Shown here: one piece after another, positions 1-8,920 of the stretch
How positions within the stretch are numbered: position 1 is the first letter of the stretch
Layout of the letters: each line of letters opens with the position of its first letter
Assembly (NCBI RefSeq): GCF_014699035.1
Contig: NZ_JACXAA010000006.1
Span: forward strand, 392,434-456,433
DNA from: Spirosoma validum
GTDB taxonomy: Bacteria; Bacteroidota; Bacteroidia; Cytophagales; Spirosomataceae
Length of the DNA stretch: 64,000 nucleotides
Direction of reading: 5' to 3'
Notes under the pieces: model-generated
Database searches by the model: none
The model's input: the letters and a program-made list of their open reading frames with translations, nothing else
What the model was told of the DNA's origin: nothing
Position numbers and translations under genes: made by a program

Positions 1-285
1 GTGTTTATTTTGGGCTCACTACTGTTTCTTGTACGTTTTGGCGATCGGATTCAGAAAATGAATCAAACGCGCGACTATAAAATCGTTACAACATTTCATA
101 ATAAAGCCCTTACTCAATACGAAGAGCTATTTGAAGAGTATAATCTGTCGCCAGCACGCAATCAGCAACAACGCATTGGTAACGACATTATTGGTCGATG
201 GCGGGTGGATGGCTCCGAGCAGAATCATGAAAAATGCATTAATCGCTTGCTCAATGATCCTGAAGTAAAAGAATTTACATTCTGA
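1..285 (+). CDS. C-terminal part of a membrane protein, possibly MgtC/SapB family (partial)
   Basis: The reading frame is open at the window edge, so the true start lies upstream and the GTG at base 1 should not be taken as a start. Visible are one hydrophobic segment (residues 1-13), a short charged stretch, and a soluble domain of about 75 residues ending in EVKEFTF. A last membrane helix followed by a small ACT-like cytoplasmic domain is the layout of MgtC/SapB proteins, which are linked to magnesium homeostasis and acid tolerance. The family call rests on layout and general resemblance only; no catalytic motif is expected. The gene ends 43 bases before the next start, so the two could be co-transcribed. 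Confidence 0.4.
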   Translation: MFILGSLLFLVRFGDRIQKMNQTRDYKIVTTFHNKALTQYEELFEEYNLSPARNQQQRIGNDIIGRWRVDGSEQNHEKCINRLLNDPEVKEFTF

Positions 286-327
286 TTTCGTTAAGGTTAG
301 TATAAATTTTATTTGGTAAAAATCCCC

Positions 328-960
328 ATGAATTATACGCAGAAGTTTCTGTTTATCACCCTTTTACTAAGTAGCGGTTTAGCCTACGGGCAACTTACCG
401 AAGACCCGGAAGACCGCCGGGACCAGGGCCGTGATCCACTACGTACCCAAACCCCCGAAGGCCGCCCGTTACCGTTTGTTCAGCGACTACGATTTGGCGG
501 AGGCATCAATGGCTTTCGTTTTGGTAACCCGTTCAGTATAGGTGTTTCTCCCGTAATTGCCTACCAGGCTACCGAACGTATGATTGTCGGGATCGGCGGA
601 AATTATACCTATACACGGTATAAAGGGTACACGAATACTGGCGCTACGGTCCCCCTTCAGACGTATAATCAGTATGGTGGCCGGGCGTTTGTCATGTATG
701 AATTCATTCCATCTATTCTGCCGAATTTGTACCTGCATGGCGAGATTGAAAACAGCACTGTAGACATCAAGTTTGATCAGACTGGCCAGAAGCTTAGTGA
801 CGGCTTAACCTCACCCTTAGTTGGTGTTACGTATTCACAGCCGATTTCACGCCGATTCGGGGTTAATCTGACTGCGTTGTATAACCTTAACTATAACGAC
901 AATAATTTGGCTCGTACGATTTATGGTAGCCCGTTTGTCCTCCGGTTATCGTTCTTTTAA
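328..960 (+). CDS. Outer-membrane beta-barrel protein of unknown function
   Basis: A signal peptide (MNYTQKFLFITLLLSSGLAYG) opens the protein. It is followed by a charged, proline-rich linker with many D/R/E residues (about 25-50) and then alternating aromatic and polar strands that end in a terminal Phe, as in outer-membrane barrels. The frame is open further upstream to a TTG, but the ATG at 328 puts the signal peptide at the N-terminus and is preferred. At about 210 residues it has the size of an eight-stranded OmpA/OmpW-like barrel. There is no enzymatic motif and the function is not recognised. A strong palindrome (1029-1056) follows the gene. Confidence 0.6.
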   Translation: MNYTQKFLFITLLLSSGLAYGQLTEDPEDRRDQGRDPLRTQTPEGRPLPFVQRLRFGGGINGFRFGNPFSIGVSPVIAYQATERMIVGIGGNYTYTRYKGYTNTGATVPLQTYNQYGGRAFVMYEFIPSILPNLYLHGEIENSTVDIKFDQTGQKLSDGLTSPLVGVTYSQPISRRFGVNLTALYNLNYNDNNLARTIYGSPFVLRLSFF

Positions 961-1028
961 CGTAACGACAGAAACATAGAGCAGGCAGAACCCTTCGGGT
1001 TAGCTAACTGTTATTCGCGAAACAAATC

Positions 1029-1056
1029 AAGTGACGTAGTCCGGACTACGTCACTT
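1029..1056. repeat. Perfect 28-bp palindrome between genes
   Basis: The bases form an uninterrupted perfect palindrome with core GTAGTCCGGACTAC and no loop. It sits 69 bases after the barrel gene and 69 bases before the OmpA-family gene. No T-run follows, so it is a poor intrinsic terminator as it stands. It may be a dispersed hairpin element or a protein-binding site. Confidence 0.7.
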
Positions 1057-1124
1057 TCTGTATACAAAACCCGCGTTTTCTGTCGTTTAGAAAGTACATT
1101 TATCCACTATCCTGCGTCCACCTT

Positions 1125-2855
1125 ATGAATGCCCATGGTGCTGTTGCTGCCAGCCTGTTTTTGCTATTTATTTCTCTGTCGACAAGTGGTCAGCCGGGTA
1201 AGGATTCCACTGTATCGGCAGGCCGAAATACGGCACCACAGGTTGCCGTGCCACAGAATCCTCCTGCCGAACCAGCCAGTCCAGCTATGGCCCGCCGGGA
1301 CAGTGCCACTTCAGCGTCGAATCAGCCTTTCGAAAACCTTGGTAATCAGATCAATTCGGAATTTAACGAAATCAATCCTATGATTTCGCCCGATGGTCAA
1401 ACGCTTTATTTTGCCCGGATCAGCCATCCCAACAATACGCATGGCGTTAAGGGAAGTCAGGATATCTGGTTCGCTAAACTTGATACAACAAGCGGGAAAT
1501 GGGGTCCTGCTCAGCACATGAGCGCTCCACTCAACAAAGACGAGTACAACTGCGCTTATAGCATTACGCCCGACGGGAACACCATGCTCATCAAAGGGCA
1601 GTATAACAACGGCACCTACGAAACCCGTGGGTTTTCGTTCAGCAAACGTATACCAGCGGGTTGGTCAGCTCCCCAAAAAATAGACATTCCCAATTATGTC
1701 AGCATGAGCAAAGGGCAGTTCGACTGTGGGTTTATGTCATCGGACGGGAAAGTGCTGCTGATGGCATTCAGCGAGAAGAAGAACAGCAAAGATGACGATC
1801 TCTACGTAAGTTTCCGACAGAAAGATGGTTCCTGGACAAAACCCGTGGACCTTGGCCCGGAGGTAAACACGAAATTTACCGAAACGACGCCCTTTCTGGC
1901 CCCTGACGGAGCAACGCTTTATTTTTCGAGCAATCGGGATGGCGGACAGGGCAGTAACGATATTTACGTCTGCAAACGGGTCGATAAAACCTGGAAGCAC
2001 TGGTCAAAACCCGTTAACCTCGGCCCCAAAGTTAATACAGACGGCTATGACGCGTATTATACACTCTCAGCTACGGGCGACTACGCGTATCTCACTACGT
2101 TCAAAAATACACTGGGCAAGGGCGATATTGTACGGATTAAACTTCGCGACAGTTCAACGGATCAGCCGAGCAAAGTGGGCGGTGGCGATGACGTAGCTGG
2201 AAAAACCGACGTAACAACCCCAGATCCAGTCGCGCTGATTAGCGGTAAAGTGATTGATCAGACAACTGGTAAGCCTGTTGAAGCCCGCATTATTTACCAG
2301 ACCCTGCCCGATGGCGCCGAAGCGGGTGAAGCTACGTCAGATCCACTTACGGGTGAGTATAAGATCATTTTGCCGTTCGGTCAGAAATATACCATGCGAG
2401 CTGTTGCCAAGGATTTTATTGCTGAGGGCGACAACATCGACTTAACTGGGAAAGGAACTGGTTATAAAGAAATTAAGGGAAAAGAGCTGAAGCTCGTACC
2501 GGTAGAAGTTGGCCGAACGGTGCGGTTAAACAATATTTTCTTCGATACGGGTAAGTCCGAACTCCGGCCTGAGTCCAGCCCCGAACTGGATCGCCTGGTA
2601 ACGACTCTGAACGAAGCGCCTAAAATGGTCGTCGAAGTACGTGGGCATACGGATAATACCGGCTCAAACGAGCTAAATGCCAAGCTCTCACAGGATCGGG
2701 CCGATGCCGTTCGTGAATATTTCATCAGCAAGGGAATTGAACCCGACCGTGTGGCCAGCAAAGGCTTGGGCGAAACAAAGCCCGTTGCCACCAATGACAC
2801 CGATGAGGGTCGCCAGCAGAACCGACGGGTTGAGTTTGTGATCGTGAAGAAGTAA
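1125..2855 (+). CDS. PD40 repeat / OmpA-family peptidoglycan-associated protein
   Basis: The product is a secreted protein of 576 residues. It has an N-terminal signal peptide, then a region of WD40-like PD40 repeats, seen as repeated blocks such as SPDGQTLYFA, TPDGNTMLI and APDGATLYFSSNRDGG. A carboxypeptidase-regulatory-like domain lies around residues 370-440. The C-terminal OmpA domain is about residues 465-576, with NNIFFDTGKSELRPES and the peptidoglycan-contact motif RGHTDNTGS...LSQDRADAV. This architecture is common in Bacteroidota, including relatives of type IX secretion/gliding protein PorE, and anchors proteins at the peptidoglycan or outer membrane. The exact role is unknown. It is followed 125 bases later by a transglutaminase-like gene. 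Confidence 0.85.
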   Translation: MNAHGAVAASLFLLFISLSTSGQPGKDSTVSAGRNTAPQVAVPQNPPAEPASPAMARRDSATSASNQPFENLGNQINSEFNEINPMISPDGQTLYFARISHPNNTHGVKGSQDIWFAKLDTTSGKWGPAQHMSAPLNKDEYNCAYSITPDGNTMLIKGQYNNGTYETRGFSFSKRIPAGWSAPQKIDIPNYVSMSKGQFDCGFMSSDGKVLLMAFSEKKNSKDDDLYVSFRQKDGSWTKPVDLGPEVNTKFTETTPFLAPDGATLYFSSNRDGGQGSNDIYVCKRVDKTWKHWSKPVNLGPKVNTDGYDAYYTLSATGDYAYLTTFKNTLGKGDIVRIKLRDSSTDQPSKVGGGDDVAGKTDVTTPDPVALISGKVIDQTTGKPVEARIIYQTLPDGAEAGEATSDPLTGEYKIILPFGQKYTMRAVAKDFIAEGDNIDLTGKGTGYKEIKGKELKLVPVEVGRTVRLNNIFFDTGKSELRPESSPELDRLVTTLNEAPKMVVEVRGHTDNTGSNELNAKLSQDRADAVREYFISKGIEPDRVASKGLGETKPVATNDTDEGRQQNRRVEFVIVKK

Positions 2856-2980
2856 GTACCCGTATGGGCTTTCTAAGGCAAAAAATAGTTATGAACCCCT
2901 AACTATCTCCAGACTATTGAGTTAACATCTTGATTTAAAAAAGTTCAATCAGGATACAACCTCATTCATTTACTTCAGAC

Positions 2981-3847
2981 ATGCAACTCAACGCAGGCTG
3001 CGAACTTACTTTTGACGCGCAAACGCCAACACCATTAATTCTTATGCTACGTCCCCGGTCAGGAGCCGGCCAATGGATCATTCGCGAAGAATATCAGATT
3101 ACTCCCGCCGTTAATGTAACTGAGTTTACCGATATGTACGGTAACCTCTGTCAACGGGTTGTAGCCCCCCAGGGATTATTTTCGATTCATTTTTCAGCTA
3201 CGGTTCAAACAGCCGATCTGATCGACGTATCGCCGGGAGCTCCGTACACGCCCGTTGAAGAATTACCCGATAGTGTTCTGCATTATACCTTGCCCAGCCG
3301 TTATTGCCAGTCTGATCAGTTGGGTGATTTAGCCGCCCAGATTACAGAGGGTACAGAGCCGGGTTATGATCAGGCAGAAGCCATTCGTAAGTGGATTCAC
3401 GAAAATATCAAATACCAGTACGGAACCAGCGATGCCAGTACGTCAGCTGTCGATACCGCCAACAATCGCGTTGGCGTTTGCCGGGATTTCACGCACCTGG
3501 GTATCTCCTTGTGCCGGGCGTTAAATATTCCAGCCCGAATGGTCGTTGGGTATTTATATCAGCTTGATCCAATGGACTTACATGCCTGGTTTGAGGCTTA
3601 TGTAGATGGCCGCTGGTTTACATTTGACGCAACCCAGGAACTGCCGCGGGGCAACCGAGTTACGGTTGCTTATGGCCGGGATGCCGCTGACGTAGCGTTT
3701 ACAACACAATTCGGATCGATGCAACTCAACGATATGAAAGTATGGGTCGATACGGCTCAGAATGAGGAGTTGGAAAGTGAAAAAAAATCGGAACAGGCTC
3801 CAACCCTATCGACATCAGTAGGGTCTAATAACCAAGACAGTAATTAA
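2981..3847 (+). CDS. Transglutaminase-like cysteine peptidase family protein
   Basis: The protein has 288 residues with an N-terminal bacterial transglutaminase-type beta domain (about 1-100) and a transglutaminase-like core. The papain-like triad is visible as Cys167 in GVCRDF, His201 in DLHAWFEA and Asp216 in FDATQ. No signal peptide is seen, so the protein is probably cytoplasmic. The tail after residue 260 is rich in Glu, Lys and Ser and likely disordered. Family members act as peptidases or amidases, some on peptidoglycan-derived or poly-glutamate peptides; the substrate here is unknown. The stop lies two bases before the next ATG, which indicates one transcript with the following lipoprotein gene. 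Confidence 0.85.
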   Translation: MQLNAGCELTFDAQTPTPLILMLRPRSGAGQWIIREEYQITPAVNVTEFTDMYGNLCQRVVAPQGLFSIHFSATVQTADLIDVSPGAPYTPVEELPDSVLHYTLPSRYCQSDQLGDLAAQITEGTEPGYDQAEAIRKWIHENIKYQYGTSDASTSAVDTANNRVGVCRDFTHLGISLCRALNIPARMVVGYLYQLDPMDLHAWFEAYVDGRWFTFDATQELPRGNRVTVAYGRDAADVAFTTQFGSMQLNDMKVWVDTAQNEELESEKKSEQAPTLSTSVGSNNQDSN

Positions 3848-3849
3848 CG

Positions 3850-4287
3850 ATGAAAAAACAACTGCTTTTCTGTGCTTTTGTGGGATTAATGACATCCTGC
3901 CAACAGGAAGATGCTATTCAGCCGAGCTCACCAACGCTGGCCGGAGAAGCAGTCGGTACGTATCAAACGAATGTTTATCTCGATCCTGCCTACGTAGCAA
4001 CGGCATCGAGCGAATTACCTTATGCTGAGCTAAAGGCGGAATCGGCCAATAGCGTAACGCTGATTTATTCAAAACTTTACCCAGTCAAATCCAGTCATTC
4101 GATTGAACACGTAACGTTACTCCGTGAGCCGAATGGCATTCAGCTGAGCGCAGCCGGGTCGGTTATTGGTACTTTGCAAACCGATCGTGTTTTCACTAGT
4201 AATGGTATGGAGAAGCAGGGCCAACTGCTACGTATCAGTATGCAGAATGATTCTGCCAATGGACTTTATTTTATAGGCTCCAAATAG
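3850..4287 (+). CDS. Small lipoprotein of unknown function
   Basis: The N-terminus is a lipoprotein signal peptide with the lipobox LMTSC (Cys17), so the mature 129-residue protein should be lipid-anchored in the envelope. The rest is soluble, rich in Ser/Ala/Thr, with a pattern of short strands and no known motif. It starts two bases after the transglutaminase-like gene and ends just before a strong terminator, so the two form an operon. I do not recognise the family. Confidence 0.7.
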   Translation: MKKQLLFCAFVGLMTSCQQEDAIQPSSPTLAGEAVGTYQTNVYLDPAYVATASSELPYAELKAESANSVTLIYSKLYPVKSSHSIEHVTLLREPNGIQLSAAGSVIGTLQTDRVFTSNGMEKQGQLLRISMQNDSANGLYFIGSK

Positions 4288-4311
4288 TATAAACCTGACT
4301 TTCTTACTAAG

Positions 4312-4347
4312 AAAAAAGCGCACTACCGTTGAGTAGCGCGCTTTTTT
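4312..4347. terminator. Bidirectional intrinsic terminator
   Basis: A-run, GCGC-A-CTAC stem, six-base loop, GTAG-C-GCGC stem and T-run. It lies between converging genes (lipoprotein on plus, coiled-coil protein on minus) and has a T-run on both strands. Confidence 0.9.
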
Positions 4348-4373
4348 GTTGATATATGCTATGCTTTGAATGT

Positions 4374-5321
4374 CTAGCGAACAGCAAATTCGCCGGAACC
4401 GATACGGAAACCTTCAGAATACAACTCTACCGTGTATTTACCTGGCTTGTAAGGAATACCACGGCTATACAGAAGTTCAACACTCTGACCATTGCTTGTA
4501 TAGTTAACAGTTTGTTTGGTTGTATAAACCGTTTCACTGCCATCTACCGTAAATGTTCCAGAACCGTTTGCCATATCTGATACAACAGCGCCGGTTGGAT
4601 CAAGTACCCGAACAAAAACATCTTTGGGCTCTTCTTTCGTCAACGGATTGTCTAACAGAGTATAAACCAGTTTGATTTTGTCCAGACGCTTCGCTTTGTA
4701 TGAATCATCTTCTTTCACTTTGCCTTTAGCATTCACTGCAAACACTTTTACATTTTGTGCTTTCAGAGCAGCTGCGCGGGTAACCTTCGTGCTAAGTTCC
4801 TGATTCTGGGATTGAACCTGCGATACAACAGTCGTTACCGAATCACGGAATTGCTGACCTTTCACTTTCAGGCCGGTGTTTTCTTCATCCAGCGTTTTGA
4901 CGTTGGTTGCCAGTGTTACGTTTTCACGTTGCAGATTAGCAATAAGCGTATCTTTCTCAACCAAAAAAGCTTCGTATTCTTTAATTTTAGCTTCGTATTT
5001 AGCAATAGATATCCGGTTACCTTTACGTAAGGAAGCCTTATCGCGCTCTAATTGCGTTTTCATTTTTTCTAGCTCAGAAACGTCGCCACCCAATTTCTGT
5101 ACTTCGGCAATTTTAGCATCCAGAGCAGTCGAGATCGAATCCAGCTTAACTCGGGTTGTTGATAATTCTTCAACACGTTCGGAGATGGTTACTTCCTGAT
5201 TTTCGGATACTTTCTTCTGGTCGAAATACAGATAACTCGATACCCCAGCCAGACCAGTCATGATAATTAGACCTGCCAGCAGAGCACCGCTTGTTTTGGA
5301 TTTTTGCGAATTACCTTCCAT
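4374..5321 (-). CDS. Membrane-anchored coiled-coil protein
   Basis: The 315-residue protein has a cytoplasmic N-terminus, one transmembrane helix (about 12-33, GALLAGLIIMTGLAGVSSYL) and a long coiled coil (about 40-180) rich in Glu, Lys and Leu heptads. A C-terminal beta domain (about 185-315) has the look of an immunoglobulin-like fold (VRVLDPTGAVV, YKPGKYTVELYSEGFRIGSGEF). Such proteins are conserved in Cytophagales with no assigned function; the layout suggests a periplasmic spacer holding a binding domain away from the inner membrane. It stands alone and shares a terminator with the convergent upstream operon. Confidence 0.7.
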   Translation of the reverse strand: MEGNSQKSKTSGALLAGLIIMTGLAGVSSYLYFDQKKVSENQEVTISERVEELSTTRVKLDSISTALDAKIAEVQKLGGDVSELEKMKTQLERDKASLRKGNRISIAKYEAKIKEYEAFLVEKDTLIANLQRENVTLATNVKTLDEENTGLKVKGQQFRDSVTTVVSQVQSQNQELSTKVTRAAALKAQNVKVFAVNAKGKVKEDDSYKAKRLDKIKLVYTLLDNPLTKEEPKDVFVRVLDPTGAVVSDMANGSGTFTVDGSETVYTTKQTVNYTSNGQSVELLYSRGIPYKPGKYTVELYSEGFRIGSGEFAVR

Positions 5322-5687
5322 AAAGAATTTTCAGTTTAGTTTAACGATTAAACATGCACCAACTTCAAAAAGCCGCTTACGCGGTGTGTAAAGGTTATTG
5401 CATTCAAGGTTTGGTCTAGAATAAAAACAGCGACGAAAACAATAAACAATATTCTCGAAACGTCGGTTCCCGCCAATCTATTGTCGACTACAACCGATTG
5501 AGGCAAAAAAAGTTTATTAACTCACCTTTCTAAAGCTACAAAGTCACATCTGACTATCAATTATTTACGCCGAATAATAAATCCGTGTTTTATAGATCAG
5601 TTAGACTATACAGTTAGTAGCGTATTATTCCATCGGACCATAACAACAAAATACTACCTATGGTTATCAGGTAAACAACGACACTCT
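5322..5687. other. Divergent intergenic region, no gene seen
   Basis: The 366 bases separate the start of the coiled-coil gene (minus) from mutM (plus) and must hold both promoters. They are AT-rich toward mutM. I see no convincing TTTG-N19-TAnnTTTG pair, no RNA gene and no coding frame with a plausible start. Confidence 0.5.
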
Positions 5688-6506
5688 ATGCCCGAACTGC
5701 CTGAGGTTGAAATTAGACGTCAATACCTCGAAACATCTTCTCTGCATCAGCCAATCAATCATATTGAGGTTGAGGACAAAAAACTTTTAACCACCGACTA
5801 CGCTACGTTAGCACAGGCGTTGACCGGTCGTCAATTCACGGGTACGCGCCGAACTGGGAAAAATCTGTTCGTGCTAACTGACGATCCAGCCGTGATTGTT
5901 CACATGCATTTTGGCATGACCGGCGATCTGGAATATTATCACTCCTCACTCGACCGGCCACGCTTTGCCCGGATCGTATTCGAGTTTGCTAACGGCTTTA
6001 ATCTCGGCTTTTTGTGTCCCCGTAAGTTTGAGCGGGTTGGTTTAGTGGATGATATCGACGCTTTCCTACTACGCAAAAAAATTGGGCCAGATGGGTTAGC
6101 GATTTCCCTGGATGAGCTAACCGAACGCATTCGTCGTAAAAAAGCCTTCATTAAACCCGTTCTCCTCGATCAAAGCGTTGTGGCTGGCCTTGGGAACTGG
6201 ATTGTCGATGAAGTTTTATTTCAGGCCTTTATTCATCCTGAGCAACGGGCCGATACCCTCACCGATATCCAGATGCGTCAGTTGCATCAGGCCATTTATC
6301 TTGTCCTTGAAACCGCCATCCGGTATGAAGCGACGTACCGGGACTTTCCAAACAATTTCCTGATACATGTTCGTGAATGGGATGATTCACCTTACGACGA
6401 CGTCGAAGCGCATAAGTTCTGCCCCCGTTGCCAGACCCGGATCGAGCGATCAGTCGTGGGGGGACGTACTACGTTCTTTTGTCCCAAAGAACAGGTAATT
6501 AGCTGA
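5688..6506 (+). CDS. mutM: Formamidopyrimidine-DNA glycosylase (Fpg/Nei family)
   Basis: The product is a DNA glycosylase/AP lyase of base-excision repair that removes oxidised purines. After Met removal the N-terminus is PELPEVE, with the catalytic Pro and Glu. The helix-two-turn-helix region is seen as LLDQSVVAGLGNWIVDEVLF around residues 159-180. The C-terminal zinc finger has Cys245, Cys248 and Cys265, but position 268, normally the fourth Cys, is Glu (CPKEQ). The length (272) is normal for the family. With one zinc ligand gone, metal binding may be weak or the finger may fold without zinc. Assignment to Fpg rather than Nei is from overall resemblance. Confidence 0.87.
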   Translation: MPELPEVEIRRQYLETSSLHQPINHIEVEDKKLLTTDYATLAQALTGRQFTGTRRTGKNLFVLTDDPAVIVHMHFGMTGDLEYYHSSLDRPRFARIVFEFANGFNLGFLCPRKFERVGLVDDIDAFLLRKKIGPDGLAISLDELTERIRRKKAFIKPVLLDQSVVAGLGNWIVDEVLFQAFIHPEQRADTLTDIQMRQLHQAIYLVLETAIRYEATYRDFPNNFLIHVREWDDSPYDDVEAHKFCPRCQTRIERSVVGGRTTFFCPKEQVIS

Positions 6507-6571
6507 AGCTTCAGGCAATGAACTTGTGTAAAACTTAGTGCGTTTAGAAATTACATGTAGATACATGAATC

Positions 6572-7432
6572 ATGAAAACGCAACGAACAATTTTGGATAT
6601 ACGTACCGCTACGCCAACCAACGTTGGGGACGGATTCACGGGTTTAAACGCTTTTCATCCGCAGGGGTCAAAGCCGTTCAATCCATTTCTACTCTTAGAT
6701 CATCACGGTCCGATGCAGGTGCAACCTTCCCCTTATCCTAAAGGTGTTGATGAGCACCCTCATCGGGGATTCGAGACCGTAACGATTGTCTACGAGGGGG
6801 CTTTAGAACATCGGGATTCGGCGGGCAATCATGGCAAGCTTTATGCCGGTGACGTACAATGGATGACGGCGGCATCGGGCATCATTCACGAAGAAAAGCA
6901 CGAGCGTGAATTCTCACGTCAGGGCGGTCGTCTTGATTTTGTGCAGTTATGGGTCAATCTCCCGGCTAAGGATAAAATGAGTCCACCCAATTATCAGGAC
7001 CTTGCTTCGTCACGAATTCCAACGGAAATCTTGCCCGGTGGTGGTCGATTACGTGTCATTGCGGGTGAACTTGGAGGTATACGGGGGCCGGCTCATACAT
7101 TTAGCCCGGTTATTGTTGCCGATCTGGCACTATCAACCAGTCAGGTCGAAACGTTTGCTGTGCCTGCTGATTATTCGCTGATGGTGTATGTACTGAGTGG
7201 ATCGGCCAGGATAAATGGGGCAGCTATAGAACATGGCCAGATTGCTTTGACGAACACAGATGGCGATACCGTTACGCTCTCGACCAATGCTGAAACAAAA
7301 TTACTCATTCTGGCTGGCGAGCCTATTCATGAACCGCTGGCCGTTTATGGGCCGTTCGTGATGAATACCCGCGAAGAACTTATTGACGCCTTCAGCGACT
7401 TCCAGGCAGGAAAGATGGGGGTACTTAATTAA
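6572..7432 (+). CDS. Pirin family protein
   Basis: This is a bicupin protein of 286 residues. The N-terminal cupin carries the pirin metal site: the two His in DEHPHRGFE and the His/Glu pair in SGIIHEE about 45 residues later. A second cupin-like half follows without an obvious metal set, as in other pirins. Pirins bind iron; some have quercetin 2,3-dioxygenase activity and others act in redox sensing. No substrate can be read from the sequence. The start ATG at 6572 fits the family N-terminus. It is followed by a 21/23-bp inverted repeat. Confidence 0.88.
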   Translation: MKTQRTILDIRTATPTNVGDGFTGLNAFHPQGSKPFNPFLLLDHHGPMQVQPSPYPKGVDEHPHRGFETVTIVYEGALEHRDSAGNHGKLYAGDVQWMTAASGIIHEEKHEREFSRQGGRLDFVQLWVNLPAKDKMSPPNYQDLASSRIPTEILPGGGRLRVIAGELGGIRGPAHTFSPVIVADLALSTSQVETFAVPADYSLMVYVLSGSARINGAAIEHGQIALTNTDGDTVTLSTNAETKLLILAGEPIHEPLAVYGPFVMNTREELIDAFSDFQAGKMGVLN

Positions 7433-7447
7433 GGAGTTGTCATCAAT

Positions 7448-7520
7448 AGCCATTTGCGTTACGTCATTTGTTCTTATTCTTCTATGAATGAAATTGTCAA
7501 ATGATGTAACGTAAATGGCT
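7448..7520. repeat. Inverted repeat, 23-bp arms, between convergent genes
   Basis: The arms 7448-7470 and 7498-7520 match at 21 of 23 positions with a 27-base loop. The core is TTACGTCATTTG. It lies 15 bases after the pirin stop and 14 bases before the end of the convergent polymerase gene. It may act as a bidirectional terminator, although no T-run follows on either strand. Confidence 0.65.
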
Positions 7521-7534
7521 GTTAGCAGCCTTAC

Positions 7535-8800
7535 TCACAAATCTTTAATATTCCCGAATCCGATTACGTCCCGATAAACAGGATTGTCGCGTAGCTCAGT
7601 AGCCCGCATGAGTTTATCCTGACCAAACTTTGTTTTGAGATCATACAGCGTTTGCCGGAGTTTATTTTTGCGGGTATCATCATCAAACAGACGTAGCGGT
7701 ACCAGTTCGGTTGGTATGAATCGGTAAACGACGACCGACATGCTACGTAAATAATTATTCAACACCGGTTCGCAGCGATGAGCTGCCTGAAATTTATCGA
7801 GTCTGTCCTTAATAATTTGATACAATTCAGGCCCGTCCTGCTTCGGCTCTGGAAAATGTACGTCAAAATTATAGGTTTTGCCATTGTGATAGCGACAGGA
7901 GAACGACAGGTCCTGACAAAATATATTCTTACTGACCATCCGCCGTTCAAGCGTCAGACAGAGCGATTGGAGTAGTTCATCCAAACGCTCGGGTGTGTTT
8001 CGCTGCTCGGTCGAAATGGTACGCATCGCCGACATGCTTTTCATCGCATCGTTGGTATCTAAATCAACCTCCCCGCCGAAATTCAACCGTATGTGCCAGT
8101 GCCAGCCAATGATACTTTTGCAAACAGCCCGCAGATGCTCTGGTGTTGTATATCGTAACGCCAACGGTGTATGAATGCCACCATCTTCAAGCCGGATAGC
8201 CATTCGCTGACCAATTCCGGGCAAGTCTGTAAGTTTTAGCCTGCGTAATACGTCATCAATTGTTTCGGGCGTAATGATTGTCAACCCATCGGGTTTTTGT
8301 ACATCGGAAGCCAGCTTGGCCAGAAAGACGTTCGGCGCAATGCCAATGGAACAGCGAAGCCAGTCACCTACTTTCTGTTTAATGGCCTGTTTGATCGTCA
8401 TTGCTGTCTGGCGCATGTCTTTGTAGACCAGTTGATAGTTCGTTAGATCCACAACAGCTTCATCAATACTTTTCGGCACCACATCTTCCGAGAACTCCCG
8501 CAGTACCTCCACAATCTTCACGTGGTATTCCCTGTACCGACTTGGGTGCGTTTCAACCGGCACCAAGTCTGGACACAAAACCATAGCTTCGTCTAACCGC
8601 ATTCCTGTTTTTACGCCCCGCTGCTTTGCTTCTACGGAAGGGGCAATCACACAACCTTGCCGCCCCGTATACACGCATACACCGATAGGCCGCCCACGTA
8701 ACCAGTAGTTATCCTGCTGTTCACAGGAAGCAAAGAAACTGTTCATATCCACAAACATTACTGTTGGGAGCACATGCGTGGCGAGTCGGTTCCGGTTCAT
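7535..8800 (-). CDS. umuC: Y-family DNA polymerase, UmuC type
   Basis: The product is a translesion DNA polymerase of 421 residues, the length of UmuC. Catalytic acidic residues are visible as Asp18 in FVDMNSFFAS and Asp113-Glu114 in KSIDEAVVDLT. A helix-hairpin-helix thumb lies around LTDLPGIGQRMAIRLEDGGI. LVPLRLF near residue 370 is a candidate beta-clamp binding motif. The frame opens with a TTG, but the ATG at 8800 is preferred. It diverges from an S24/HTH gene across a 120-base region with an inverted repeat, so the pair resembles a umuDC or LexA-like damage-response locus, with the S24 protein as regulator or UmuD-like partner. Confidence 0.87.
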   Translation of the reverse strand: MNRNRLATHVLPTVMFVDMNSFFASCEQQDNYWLRGRPIGVCVYTGRQGCVIAPSVEAKQRGVKTGMRLDEAMVLCPDLVPVETHPSRYREYHVKIVEVLREFSEDVVPKSIDEAVVDLTNYQLVYKDMRQTAMTIKQAIKQKVGDWLRCSIGIAPNVFLAKLASDVQKPDGLTIITPETIDDVLRRLKLTDLPGIGQRMAIRLEDGGIHTPLALRYTTPEHLRAVCKSIIGWHWHIRLNFGGEVDLDTNDAMKSMSAMRTISTEQRNTPERLDELLQSLCLTLERRMVSKNIFCQDLSFSCRYHNGKTYNFDVHFPEPKQDGPELYQIIKDRLDKFQAAHRCEPVLNNYLRSMSVVVYRFIPTELVPLRLFDDDTRKNKLRQTLYDLKTKFGQDKLMRATELRDNPVYRDVIGFGNIKDL

Positions 8801-8854
8801 CAATTTTTGGGTAAGAACGTTGCTTTTCGTGCAAGCATTCGTCTGTATTTATTG

Positions 8855-8862
8855 TATATTTG
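8855..8862 (+). promoter_or_regulatory. -7 box for the S24/HTH gene
   Basis: TATATTTG matches the Bacteroidota -7 consensus TAnnTTTG. It lies 58 bases before the chosen ATG at 8921. No TTTG is found 19 bases upstream, so the match is partial. The inverted repeat at 8866-8897 begins just downstream, where transcription would start. Confidence 0.5.
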
Positions 8863-8865
8863 CTG

Positions 8866-8897
8866 TAATACAAGCGCAATATATTTTACTTGTATTA
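8866..8897. promoter_or_regulatory. Candidate operator: inverted TAATACAAG/CTTGTATTA
   Basis: Two perfect 9-bp half-sites, TAATACAAG and CTTGTATTA, are separated by 14 bases in the divergent region between umuC and the S24/HTH gene, immediately downstream of the TATATTTG box. Placement at the start of transcription and between both genes suggests autoregulation by the HTH protein. This is inference from position. Confidence 0.5.
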
Positions 8898-8920
8898 TAT
8901 CGGCAATTATTTATCCGATA

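Noticed and set aside
8774..8920. N-terminal extension of the S24/HTH protein
   Set aside because: It would run through the AT-rich divergent promoter and overlap umuC; the ATG at 8921 gives the normal HTH-S24 length.
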